From NCBI GenBank assembly GCA_009829735.1, contig CM020618.1:12444568-12508567 (forward strand): a stretch of DNA of 64,000 nt. The letters are read 5' to 3'. The position numbers and the translations under genes are program-made. This document shows, in pieces, positions 43,216-53,655 of this stretch. Origin of the DNA: Pyropia yezoensis. Lineage: Eukaryota; Rhodophyta; Bangiophyceae; Bangiales; Bangiaceae. The notes beneath the pieces were generated by a model. The model saw only the letters and a list, made by a program, of their open reading frames with translations, ran no database searches and was not told where the DNA came from. Each line of letters opens with the position of its first letter. The first letter of the stretch is position 1.

Positions 43216-43664
43216 GGAGGTGGGGGACTCAACGGCGGGCGCGCCGGGAGGGGGGCGGGCGTGGCGCCGTTGGACGCCCGCTGCCGGCCCACGGCGTGTC
43301 GTAGGGGTGGCGAACGACGTCCACGGGGCGGGGAGAACGGTATTGAGTGGGACGCCGTTTTGAGGGGACGAACGGCCGCGGTGGCAGCGCACGCCAGACG
43401 TGCCACGGGTGGGACGAACGGCCGCGCTGCCACCGCAGGCCAGACGTGCCACGGGTGAAGGCTGCTGGGCAGTGGCAGCGGCAGAAGGACCACAGGCGAA
43501 CAAAAAGGGGCGGCTGCGGACAAACAGGAAGGTACAAGCAGAGCCCCCAAAAAAACAGCGTCATCCAGCACCGCGCGCGCGTCGGGCTCCTGCTCCCCCA
43601 CCTCTCGTCCGGTTCCTGACCCGTCCCCCCCAGCCCTGCCTCCATCCCCCAACAGCATCCATGC
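43216..43664. other. Convergent 3' region of FabD and TOM40
   Basis: A 449-base gap between two stops. Apart from the 46-base tandem repeat it shows nothing recognisable; both transcripts must end here. Confidence 0.6.
43367..43458. repeat. 46-bp tandem repeat, two copies
   Basis: Two head-to-tail copies of a 46-base unit beginning GACGAACGGCCGCG and ending CCAGACGTGCCACGGGTG, with a few differences in the middle. It lies between convergent gene ends. Confidence 0.8.
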
Positions 43665-44933
43665 TTAGCTCCCCAATTGCAAGCCAAAGCCAAAGCGGTA
43701 CTCCTGCGCCGCGTGGTCCACCTCCCCGCTGAGGAGGAAGCTAAAGCCCGGCGCGATCTTCTCCTCCACACTCGTCGCGACCCGCCCGTTCGAGTCCACC
43801 TGCCCCACCACCGTCGCCCCCCGCAGGTCGTAGCGGTAGCCGGCCGTGACGAGGCTCTCCCGACTCCGCGCATCGACAAACATTTCGGCGGCCAGCGCAA
43901 ACCGGGGGTTGACCCGCCGCATGTAGGTGAGGATGACGGGCCCGTAGCTGGCAACCGTCGCCGTCGCCAGGTCCCCTCCGTCCGCGTACTTGACCGCCGC
44001 CGTCAGCGCGCTAAACTGCTCCTTGACCTGGTAAAAGCCCTGGCCACCAACGCTCACCGACGGCGTGACACTCTGCAGGTAGGAGGCCGCAAGGGTGCCC
44101 TCGTTGCCCACCTTGAGGCTGGACACCGCGTCGCTGCCGCGGTGTTCCACATCCCATGTGGCCTTGGCAGAGCCCTCCTCCGAGGTTGACTCGGCCACCA
44201 CCTTGGACAGCACAGCCGGGGTGTGGGTGACAAACGCGCGACCGTGGACACGGCCGGTCAGGTCCACGCGGCTCAGCACCACCACCGAGTTGGACAGGTA
44301 GTTCGCGGTAAAGGCGTAGCCCGGGGGCCGCGGCGGGGAGCCCCCCCCGCCCATGTCAAACGTGTGGCCAATGGAAAAGGCGGGCGACAGTGGCAGGTTC
44401 ATGCTCAGCTGGACGCCGTCAAACAGGTTGGGCCGGAGGATCGCGCTCGCGTCCGCGCTGATATCCTCATAGCCCCCCGGATTGGGCAGGTCTGTACGCT
44501 CAACGCGGCGCCACCAGGGGGTGCCCGCCTTGGCCGCCGCCTCGGCCGCCGACCGGGCCGACGCGAACTTCATAAAGCTCCCGCCGCCCACCATGTCGGG
44601 CGTGGCCGGCGGCTTGGGCACAAACGTCGTCCCGTTGGACGGCGTGGGGGGGGGGGGAGGGGTCGCCGCAGTCGTCTCAGCGGGCGACACCCCCGCCCCG
44701 AGGGTGGATGCCGCGCCGGCGGCAGCACCGCCGGCGGAGGGGGTCGCGAGCGGGGGGGTGGTCTCATACGCCGCGGGGGTGGTGTCGGAGGGCAGCGGCG
44801 CTCCCGGCAAGGAGGACGGAGACCCCGTGGGTGAGCCTCCCAGGGACGCCGCCGAGCCGCCGTCGAGGTCAGCCGCGGGGGGCGGCTCTGGGGCGCCTCC
44901 CAGCTTGGTGCGGAGGTCGGCGAAGAAGCCCAT
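43665..44933 (-). CDS. TOM40: TOM40, mitochondrial outer-membrane import pore
   Basis: TOM40 is the beta-barrel channel through which nuclear-encoded proteins enter mitochondria. The 422-residue frame starts MGFFADLRTKLGG; a Pro/Ser/Thr-rich cytosolic segment of about 125 residues follows. The Porin_3 barrel occupies roughly residues 155-422. Diagnostic blocks are NPGGYEDISADASAILRPNL, FDGVQLSMNLPLSPAFSIGH, the strand ASYLQSVTPSVSVGGQGFYQ, TYMRRVNPRFALAAEM, and the final QVDSNGRVATSVEEKIAPGF with SFLLSGEVDHAAQEYRFGFG, which carries the C-terminal beta-signal. The Ser-Asn-Gly-Arg and IAPG features match plant and animal TOM40 rather than VDAC. The gene is intron-free. The ATG at 44,933 is chosen because upstream codons are Arg/Pro-rich and unlike the family. 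It diverges from the 2OG-oxygenase gene. Confidence 0.93.
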   Translation of the reverse strand: MGFFADLRTKLGGAPEPPPAADLDGGSAASLGGSPTGSPSSLPGAPLPSDTTPAAYETTPPLATPSAGGAAAGAASTLGAGVSPAETTAATPPPPPTPSNGTTFVPKPPATPDMVGGGSFMKFASARSAAEAAAKAGTPWWRRVERTDLPNPGGYEDISADASAILRPNLFDGVQLSMNLPLSPAFSIGHTFDMGGGGSPPRPPGYAFTANYLSNSVVVLSRVDLTGRVHGRAFVTHTPAVLSKVVAESTSEEGSAKATWDVEHRGSDAVSSLKVGNEGTLAASYLQSVTPSVSVGGQGFYQVKEQFSALTAAVKYADGGDLATATVASYGPVILTYMRRVNPRFALAAEMFVDARSRESLVTAGYRYDLRGATVVGQVDSNGRVATSVEEKIAPGFSFLLSGEVDHAAQEYRFGFGLQLGS

Positions 44934-45645
44934 GGCGGCGGCGGGGGGGGGGGGGGGGGGGGCAGTGACCGATCCGGGGCGAAGGTGGCCAAGCGTGCCG
45001 GCCCAGCACGTCCGCCTGGATGTCCGGCGACAGTGAGGGGGGCGGGCAGGGATTTGGCGGCACCTAGGCGGGAGGCAAGCGGCGATGGGCGGCAGACGCC
45101 ACCGCGGCCGGCGACGACTTGGCCGCGGGTCCCGAGGCGTCGGATGGATCGCGTGGGTGGCGCGGTGGCGACGGGCGTCACCCCATCGGCCCGTCCATAC
45201 GCCCCTTTGGTGTCCTGATAGCCCCCCTACAGTCAGAAATGTCCCGTACCTTGAAAAGTTGTCCACCTTGATGTCGCCGATGTATTTGAAAATACATCGT
45301 CTTTCGCGAGCTCGTCATGCGTACCACTTTATCGAAAAGTCGAGGAAGAAAAGAGATACCAAAAAAGCCACTCCGTGTGTCTGGGAAGCGTGGTCCACGT
45401 GGCACCACGGAGCCGTCGGCTCCTGCTCCCATTCTCTTTTTGTTCTCCCTTTGTCCAAATCCATCATGGCCTGATGACCAGTCGCCCTCCGACTGCGCTT
45501 TGCGCTTTTTTTGGTAGGTCGCCCTTCCACCCACCACCTCCCCTCCCCCCACCCCTCCCGCTCCGCCTTCCCGTAACACGTCCCCCCCCCGCCCCTTCCC
45601 GGCTTACTTTCCCACGCCCCACCCCAGGCTACCGGCGCGGAAGCC
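44934..45645. other. Divergent promoter region of TOM40 and the 2OG oxygenase
   Basis: 712 bases between two start codons. The TOM40 side begins with a 21-G run. The centre is A+T-richer than elsewhere (45,220-45,380) and includes the palindrome at 45,278-45,299. No open frame looks like a protein. Confidence 0.6.
45278..45299. promoter_or_regulatory. 10-bp-arm palindrome midway between divergent starts
   Basis: CGATGTATTT and AAATACATCG are perfect complements separated by two bases. The site is about 345 bases from the TOM40 start and about 350 from the dioxygenase start, almost exactly central, and lies in the A+T-rich core of the shared upstream region. Binding by a dimeric factor serving both promoters is inference. 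Confidence 0.45.
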
Positions 45646-46566
45646 ATGGACCCCCCCCCTTTTGTGGCCGTCCCGTCCCTGCCGCTGGCCACCCTCTGCT
45701 CCGCCGCCCCCGCCGACGTGGCCGCCACCGCCGCGGCGGTGGCGGCGGCCTACGCGCCGGCCCCCCCCCCCACCACCCCCCGGGACACTGCACCCCCACC
45801 CCCCACCAGCCCCCCCCCCCGGCGCCCACCACGTCGGTGCTCCTCGTCACGGGGCTGCCCGCCTGGTACGCCGCCGCCCGCCTGGACCTCCTCCGCGCCG
45901 GCCGCGCCTTTGCCACCGCCCCCGCCCACGTCCGTGACGCGTGTGTGGTGCCGGCCGCCTCCTACGCCGTCGGCTGGTCGGTCGGCGCGGAGCGGTTTGA
46001 GCCCCCCGCGGCGGTGGGGGAGGCCGACAGTGGGGGAGGGGGTGCGGGTGGGGGCGGCGTCGGCTCCGCCGCCGCCGCCGCTGCGGCCGCGGACCTCTCC
46101 AAGGGCTCCTTTTACGCCAACCCCGTCCACGATGACCCCGCGGCGGTGCCACCGGCGGTGCCCGCGGCGGTGGCGGCGGCCGCCCCTGAGCTCTACCACC
46201 CCAACGTGTGGCCGCCCGCCGACGCGGCGGGGGCGGCGGCGGGGGCGGCGGCGGCGGCGGCGGTGGCAGACGGCGGCGGCGCGCTGGAGCGGTCGTTTAA
46301 GCGCATCGGCCGCCTGCTCGCCTCCATTGGGCACCACGTTGCCGCCGCCGCCGACGCGGCCGTTGCGGCGGGCGGCGGGGCGGACGGCAGCGGGGGGGGG
46401 GGGGGGGAGGGGGGGGGGGAGCCGCCCCCGACGGCCGGGGCCGCGCTCGCGCCGGCGCTCGCGTCGGCGCGGGCTGCCAAAGGTCGGCTGCTGCACTACT
46501 ACCCGCCTGGGGGGGCAGGGGGGGGAGGGGGCGGCGGTGCCGTTGGGGGTGGAGGGGAGGACGCCG

Positions 46567-46597
<31 letters not shown>

Positions 46598-47640
46598 CGG
46601 CGGTGGCGGTGGGGGTGACCGCGGCGACGGCGGTGGTGGGGCTGGGGCTGGGGCTGGTGGGGGTAGGGGTGGCGCCGCCGCCGGCGGGGTGGCCGCGGCA
46701 CAGCCCCGCTGGTGGTGTGGCTTCCACAATGACCACGGCGCGCTCACCGCCCTCATTGCCGCGCGCTACTACAACCACACGACGGTACGTCCATGAGCGG
46801 GTGAAGGGGGTGGGTGTGGAGGAGGCGGGGGGACCGCGGCCCGCCGCGCTGGGGGGTGGGTGGCTGGGCAGTAGAGATGGGTGCGGCGGGGAGGGGCGAG
46901 CGCCGCCCGTGCCCCCGTGTGCCCCCGCCCGGCCGCCGCGCCGCGTGGTTGGGGGAGGGCATCCCCGCTGCCGCTCGCGCCGCGCGACAGCGTCGTCGAC
47001 ACAGCCCTGACTGACCGATGTGCATCGCTGGGGGCTTGCCCCCGCCGCCCTCCCTCCTCCATGTCACTCGCCACTCACCAACCCACCCACCCACGCCCTC
47101 CCCCCCCCCCCTGCCCCTGGTCCTCCTCGACTCTTTTCCGCCCTCGACCCTCTTCCGCCGCGCCCCTCCACCATCCCCCCCCCCCCCCCCTGCTCTACCC
47201 AGGGCGAGGAGTCGGACACCCCCCCCCCCGCGGCGGCGGGGGCGGGCCTGACCGTGTCGCTCCCCCCCCCCCCCGGGTCCCCCCCCGGGGCGGGGTCCAC
47301 CCTCGCGCGGGTGGCCATCCCCCCCGACGCGGTCGCCTTCCAGGCGGGCGAGACCGCCCAGCTGCTCTCCGCCGGCGCCCTCCGCGCCGTTGCGCACGCG
47401 GTGGCGGCGCCGCCGGCGCCGCCGACCGCTGGCGCGGCGTCGCCGCCGGGGGCGGCGGTCGTCTCCCGCACCACCTTTGCGCTCTTTTTGCAGCCCGAGG
47501 CGGACCACCCGCTGCCGGCAGCGCCGCCGGCGGCGGCGCTGGTGACCGACGCGCGCGTGCCGCCGCTGGGCGACCGGTTTGTGGGGGGGGACACCTTTGG
47601 CGACTTTGCCGCCAAGACCATCGCCGCGTATGCCGTGTGA
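45646..47640 (+). CDS. 2-oxoglutarate/Fe(II) dioxygenase-like protein, one intron and one frame break
   Basis: It matches the plant isopenicillin-N-synthase-like proteins whose substrate is unknown to me. Exon 1 runs 45,646-46,784 and exon 2 47,203-47,640; the intron has GTACGT donor and CTACCCAG acceptor, phase 0. Blocks in order: VAVPSLPLATL near the N-terminus, SVLLVTGLPAWYAAARLDLL, VGWSVGAERFE, LSKGSFYANPVHDD, YHPNVWPPAD, LERSFKRIGRLLASIGHHV, GRLLHYYP, and the iron site WCGFHNDHGALTAL (HxD). Exon 2 gives VAFQAGETAQLLSAGALRAV with the distal His in AVAHAV, SRTTFALFLQPE with the 2OG-binding Arg, and the closing FGDFAAKTIAAYAV. The first 40 residues are in one frame and the rest in another; the change falls among the poly-C runs at 45,765-45,820. 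A large Gly-rich insert precedes the iron site. The stop is 277 bases from that of DBP4. Confidence 0.84.
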
Positions 47641-47917
47641 GGGCGCGGGCGGGGCGAGGGGGGGGGGGGGGATACGGCAGCTGCACCCCGGGGGGGGGGA
47701 GGGGGGGGGGGGGGGGGGGGAGAAAAGGTGGGGGGGGAAGGTAAAGGGCGCGGCGGGGTTGGGGGGGGGGGTGGCAGTGGGGAGTCAATGCCGCCACGCC
47801 CACTGACGTGGCGGGTGCGTCTGTCGGGCGGCCACCACCGGCGGCAGCGGGCGGCACGAGGGGCGGCACGCGGTGGCGGCGTATCGAGGATTTTCTGTTT
47901 GCATCGTCGGCCGCCGC

Positions 47918-50875
47918 TCACCGGCGGCGGCGGGCGTTGAGGATGGCCAGCGCCGCGGCCTCCGCGGAGGCCACGTCGTCCCCCTCCCCCCCCTCCCCGT
48001 CTGGGTCGCTCCCGCCGTCTGAGCCAGAGCCAAACTCCGCCTCTGACCCCCCCCCCTGCGACCACCCCGCGCTGTCATCACCACTGCCGTCGTCGCCGTT
48101 GCGGTCGTCAATGTCGTCGCCGAAGTCGTCGTCGTCGTCGTCGTCGTCGTCGGTCCCCCCGCCCAGGGTGACTTCCACCTCGGCGCCGGCGGCGGCACCC
48201 TTCCCCCCCGCCCGCCGACCCCGCTCCTTGTCCCGCCGCGCCCGGTGGAGCGCCCGCACCCGCTCCCGCTCTGCCGCCCGGTCTTCTGCCGCCGATGCGG
48301 CGAGTGCGCGGGCCACCCGCGCCGCCCGCGCGTCGGCCGCGGCGGCCGCGTCGGCCGGCGGCGCCGGCCCGTCAGCGGGGGTGGCGCCCCCGGCGTTGCC
48401 GTCGTCGGCCCCGCCCCCCAGGGTGGACAGCAGCGCCTCGAGCGGCCGCACCGCCCGCCCGTCGGGGTCAAAGACGAGGCGCGACGCGGCGCCACCGCCC
48501 CGGGAGGTGGCCGCCCCCGACGAGCGGCTAATCTTGAGCCGCTTTGGCGGCCGCCCCCCTGCCGCCGCAACGGCGGCGGCGGCCTCATCGTCGTCCGAGT
48601 CGGCGTCGCTGCCGCTGCCACCACCGCCGCCGCTGCCGCCGGCCCCGGCGTGCACCCGCTTGACCGCCAGCACCCCGTCGCTGCTGCAGTCGCTGTCATC
48701 TTCGTCCCCGTCCGAGTCGTCGGCCGGGGCGCCCCTACGGGTGGCGGCGGCGGCGACGGCAGCGGCGGCAGCGGCCGCGCCCGGCACCTCGTCAGGCGCC
48801 ACACGGTACCCATAGACGTTGCGCCCCGCGGCGGCGGCGGCCGCCGCCGGCCCCAGCCCCGCCACCGCCGCCGGCAGCCGGTCTGACGGCGCGGCGGGCG
48901 CGGCGGCTGCCGCCGCGTCGGCGGTCGCGGGCGGGGCGCCGCCCTTTGGCGCCTTCCCCCGCATGATGGGCGCGGCGGGCAGCCCGTACGCGGCGGCCAT
49001 GGCGTGGACCTCCTCCTCCCCCACCTCCCCCACCGCCGCGGCCGCCACCGCCACGGCGCGCACGTACGACTTTAGGGCGCCCTGCGCGAGCGTCCGCAGC
49101 TCCCCGTCGGCGGCCACCGCCGACGCCAGCCGCGAGGTCACGTCGGCCAGCCGCGACGGGTTGATCCGCGTCCGCGTGGCCACCACCCCCGCCGCGGCGG
49201 CGAGCGCCGGCACCATCCCCTCCTCCCGCCCCCCCACGAGGAGCGTCAGCGACGTGCCCGCCGACCGGTACCGCGCGGTCCGGCCGGCGCGGTGGACGTA
49301 GGCGCCCACGTCGGCGGGGCAGTCGGCCTGCAGCACCCACGTGACGGCGGGAAAGTCGAGGCCCCGCGCGGCCACGTCGGTGGCAAACAGCGCTGCGCCG
49401 CCGCGGGCGGCGGAGAAGCGCGCGTACGTGTCGGCGCGGGCGCCGGGGGACATGCGCCCGTGGAGGCCCAGCAGGGGCACCCCGGGGCGAAGGCGACGAA
49501 AGGCCTCGTACACAAAGCGCACCTGCTTGCAGGTGGCGAAAAAGATGAGCGTCTTGGCCTTGAGGTGGGACTTGATAAACGACCAGACGGTGGACAGCTT
49601 GGTGCCCGCCGTCACCAGCGCGTACGTGTGGACCAGCTTGTGGGGGGTCCCCACCGTGGCGGTCGCGCCCGCCGCGCCGTCCGCGTCGGCGCCCCCGTCG
49701 GCGCCGCCACCCCCACGCGACGGCGGTGCCGCCGCGCCGCCGCCGTCGGCGGCCGCGTCGGCGGCCGCGTCGGCGCCCCCCCCGTCGGCAGCGGCGGCGG
49801 CAGCAGCGGCAGCGCCCCTTTTCCCCAGCGAGTGCCGGCCGACCACCTCAACGTACTCGGGTTTGGAGAGGGACAGCCGCGCCAGCGCGCGGACGCTCTT
49901 GGTCTGCGTCGCGGAGAAGAGGAGCGTCTGCCGGTGGGGCGCCCGCGGCAGGTTGGCCACAATCGCGTCGACGGTGGGGGCAAAGCCCATGTCGAGGATC
50001 CGGTCCGCCTCGTCCAGCACCAGCACCTTGACGCCCGACGTGACCAGCTCCGCCGCCTCGTCCAGGTGCTGCAGCAGCCGCCCCGGCGTGGCGACCAAGA
50101 TGTTGATGCCGCCCAGCCGCTGCCGCTCGTACCCCACGTCGTGGCCCCCTGTGACGAGTGCGGCAGACAGGTCGTGGCGGCCGCCAACGGCCCGAAAGAC
50201 GTCAAAGATCTGGGCCGCCAGCTCCCGCGTCGGCGCCAGCACAACCGCGCCAAGGCCGTCCAGGGGGCCCCACGACGCGCGGTAGAGCGCCTCGAGGACG
50301 GGGACCGCAAACGCCAGCGTCTTGCCACTCCCGGTCGGCGCCGCCGCGAGGACGTCCCGGCCGGCGAGCGCCTGCGGCATGGCCGCCCGCTGGATGTCGG
50401 ATAGGGCGGTAAAGCCGGCGGCCGCCAGGCCACGGACCGTCCGCTCCGACAGGGGGAGGTCGGAAAAGTGGCGGGCGGCCACGATGGGGGACGCCAGCGC
50501 CGCCGACGCTGCCGCCGACGCGGCCGCCGCCCTGCCGGCCAAACCCACCGCCGCCGCCCCGCCGCCGTCGTCGCCGCCGCCGCCATCACCGTCCAGGCCC
50601 GCTGCCGCCCGCGCGGCGGCGGCGGCACGGGCGGCCTTTGCCTGCCGCCGGTTGGCGGGCGGGGCTGGGGCGACCCCCCCCACCCCCCCCCCCCCCCCCC
50701 CAACCGTCACCGCGGTGGCGTCGTAGAGGGCACGCAGGGGGGGGATGGCGGCGACCGCGGCGGCCAGGCGGGCGAGCTCCTCTTTTTGGCGCCCCCGCGC
50801 CGCCGCCCGCGCCGCCTTGCCGCGCCCGCCAGTGCCGGTGCCAGCGCGCCGGCGGCCGCCATCCCCACCGTCCTT

Positions 50876-50908
<33 letters not shown>

Positions 50909-50932
50909 CCGGCGGTCGCCGCCCCTGGCCAT
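47918..50932 (-). CDS. DBP4: DEAD-box RNA helicase, DBP4/DDX10 type
   Basis: DBP4 helicases release U14 snoRNA during small-subunit rRNA processing in the nucleolus. The frame is 1,004 residues. The order is: basic Gly/Ala-rich N-terminus (1-155); FSDLPLSERTVRGL (Q-motif region, about 156); PTGSGKT (walker A, about 209-215); PTREL (244-248); TPGR; VLDEADRILDMGF (DEAD 317-320); SAT (350-352). After a 60-residue Ala/Gly insert between the two RecA domains come KTLIFFATCKQVRFVYEAF, LHGRMSPGAR, ATDVAARGLDFPAV and YVHRAGRTARY. The following region with LKSYVRAVAV and AYGLPAAPIM is the DUF4217 extension that marks DBP4/DDX10. A long acidic Asp/Glu-rich and basic tail (about 790-1,004) is usual for nucleolar helicases. 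Start ATG at 50,932 is the first before this composition; there is no intron. Confidence 0.93.
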
Positions 50933-53655
50933 ACGACGGGCGCCGCACCGCAACAGTGACCACACGGAAGAGAGCGCCCAACCCCCGTCCACCCCCCTGC
51001 TCTCTCCAACCGCAGCGCAGCAAAGCGGGAGCGGCCAGAGAAACACAAGCAACCGATGAGAGACGGCCTGGTAGGCGACGCGGGAACGACCGGGACCGCC
51101 GCGCAGGGGGGACAGGGGCATGCGCAAAGGAGCCAACGAAGAGGTGGCCAGACAGCCCACCGCAGGGGACAGGCGTGAGGGTGGGGGTGGGGGCCGTGGG
51201 GCCGACAGGGTGCCACAGGATGGGGAGCAGTCGTGGACTGGATACCGCCGTCGTCCCTCCGTCGACTCGAATGGGACCGAAAAGCCGAACAGCGTTCGAA
51301 AACGCAGCCTCCGTCCGGTAGACCTCTTTTCGTATCGAGTGGCCCCCCACTGACGATGGGCCGAAGTCCCGGTCTGGGCGTGCAAACAAGGCGGTACTGT
51401 ACCACGAAGCGGGTACATATTGTGCGTCCCGTAAAAAGTGGACGTGCTCAGGTCGTGCAGTGTGGGTTTGATTGGTCCAGTGGCCGATATTTGACATGAT
51501 CATGACACGTGCACGTCCACTTTTTACGGGACGCACTTTAATGTGTACATATTATGCACTGTACTGGGCGGGGAGATGAGCTCTGGCGTCCCTCTGTAGT
51601 TTTTCTCACGCGGAGACCTTTCACGGCGTCCATTGGATTGCCGGCTGGTCTTGGCCACGAGCGTTACCCTTGTCGCGAGTGTCCAAGGCGTAAGTCACTG
51701 TATCTATGATTTCGATTGAGGGGATAAAAGGGGACAATCTGGCCAAATCTGGAGGTGCCGACGACACAGTCGGCCACCTAAAAAAGCTTGCCAGAACCAA
51801 GCTGCCTGCAAGTGATCACATATTTTGGGCCCCAAAATCCGACAACGAGGAACACTTGCGGAAAGTCAAGTTTTGACACAATTTATGGTAACTTTACATG
51901 CATCTCACAAACAATTTACTGTGTATGCATAAATAAGAGTGTTCCTGTGAACTCTTTTGAACGGCTCGATTTGTTTCCCCAAAATGTCCTGCTCGACGTC
52001 CGACGGCATCCGGAAGAGCTGTCACGGCAGAGCAGCAACTGAACTTGTCACTGAAGTGCCATCAACTCAGGTGCCTATGAGGTAGCTCTTACTGCGCGAC
52101 GGCCGTGCGCAGCGTTGAACGAGCAGACAGCTACCATGTTTCACATCCACTCTGTCCTTCATGCACAGTTGGTGCAAGTCTCTCATCCCCATGGCTTGGC
52201 AGCTTGATGAGACCGTACTGCTAGCTGATTGTGTGTCTTCTCGGTGCAGTTCTCTAGCCTCCAAAGCTGGGCCATTTCAGCTGCATTTAAGGGGATGGCT
52301 TGCTGTCTGCCGCGATCGTCCGTTGGCGATTTTGGAGCTTTCAGTGTTGAAAAGAACCTCATCTTGTAAAAACACGTCTTGCCATCCAATGTTGACATCC
52401 TCGCTTGACCTCCTCAAGTATGGCACAATATCCTAAATTGGCCAAGGGGACTGGAAGGTGGACAAATCAATTGTTTCTTACGTACTTGACGCCATCAGCA
52501 CGGAAAACTGAATACATTAATTAAGTTCTTGCCATCTTCAAGAGCTTTCACGCATGCTCCTGTGTCTGGGGACCTGCGTTTTTGAGCTGCTGGAGCGGCC
52601 AGGCGGCTGGAAACCGAGAATCCGTCTCACCACCTTCTGGGGGCCCCCCTCCCCCCACCTCCCGCCGCCACCTGCATGGCTGGGCCCCACACCGCGGCCT
52701 GCCCCCAGCAGAAGCCCGCCTCCCGCCCCCACCCTCCCCCCCCGCCTTGCCAGCGACGAGGGCCCACGTGGTTTGGGTATTCTGTGCACCAGGGTGGTTG
52801 TGACGCAGCGCGCTGGCGCCGGGCGGCCCCCCCCCACCACCCCACTACGCCCGCCGAGACGGGACGCGTGCAGCCGCCCGATCGTCGTCGCGCGCCCCGC
52901 GCCGCAGCTGCAGGCGCCGCCGCCCGCGCCCCACCCCCCCCTCCCGCCGGCCGGCCTCGTGCTTACGCACACTGCCGAGGCGTGTACACGGGGTTGTGGC
53001 AGCGTCGGGTGTGTCGGTGGCGGGTGGGCGCGACGCGCTGGTGCGGCGGTTCCTCCCCCCCGATCCCCCCCTTGTGTCTGTTACACTGGTACTCCCACAC
53101 TTGCCGTCCCATTTTGGGCGCTCTCCGTGCTCCCCGCCCCCCTTCCCGCTCCCTCCCTCGTCCTCCCCTCCTGTGTCTGCTGTGCGGGCGCGTCGCCACA
53201 CCCGCACCTGGTGTAGGGCTGGGTGGGTTGGTGGTGTTTTACGCGCGCGGCTCGGCGGGGGCATATTCTGTGCTGGCACCTGTGGCCGCTCCCCGTGCGT
53301 GGCTGGTGCGATTTCCCTGTTTGCGGCTGGGCGGGCCTTTGCCTTCCCGTAGATAGTAGAACCGGACCGGCGGCGGCGGCAGCGGCAACGGCGTCGGTGG
53401 CGGCGGTAACCACGGCGCGGGCAGTGGCGGCGTGGCAGCGGTGGCGGTTGGGCGCGCCCTGACGGGTGTCGCACCTGCCGAGAGCGGGGCGCGACTCGCC
53501 GGGCGGGCAGCGGCGGCGGCGGCGGGAGAGTTCAGGGGGGTTTTTGTTTTGTGGCCCCGCGTGCGTGTTTCCCTGTTCGCCGCGCTGTTGGCGGCGGCGC
53601 CTGCCTGGGTGGGCGGCTTGACACACGGCGGTGTGGGTGGGCGTGAACGGCCACC
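50933..53655. other. Divergent upstream region of DBP4 and GSK3
   Basis: 2.7 kb between two start codons. It holds the second 115-bp inverted-repeat element, a GTACTGTAC site at 51,394, an A+T-rich kilobase (about 51,600-52,550) and GC-rich DNA up to GSK3. The A+T-rich part has TATA-like ATAAAAG near 51,725 and short frames on both strands but nothing I recognise; it could be a decayed transposon or a long regulatory region. The last 1.1 kb may include GSK3 5' untranslated sequence and an intron. Confidence 0.55.
51422..51536. mobile_element. 115-bp inverted-repeat element (MITE-like), copy 2
   Basis: Same orientation and length as the copy at 12,288-12,402, with GTGCGTCCCGTAAAAAGTGG at the left and its complement at the right. 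I count three differences, two near the inner end of the left arm and one in GATCATG versus GATCACG. Flanks are unrelated to the first copy. It sits about 490 bases upstream of the DBP4 start codon. Confidence 0.7.
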
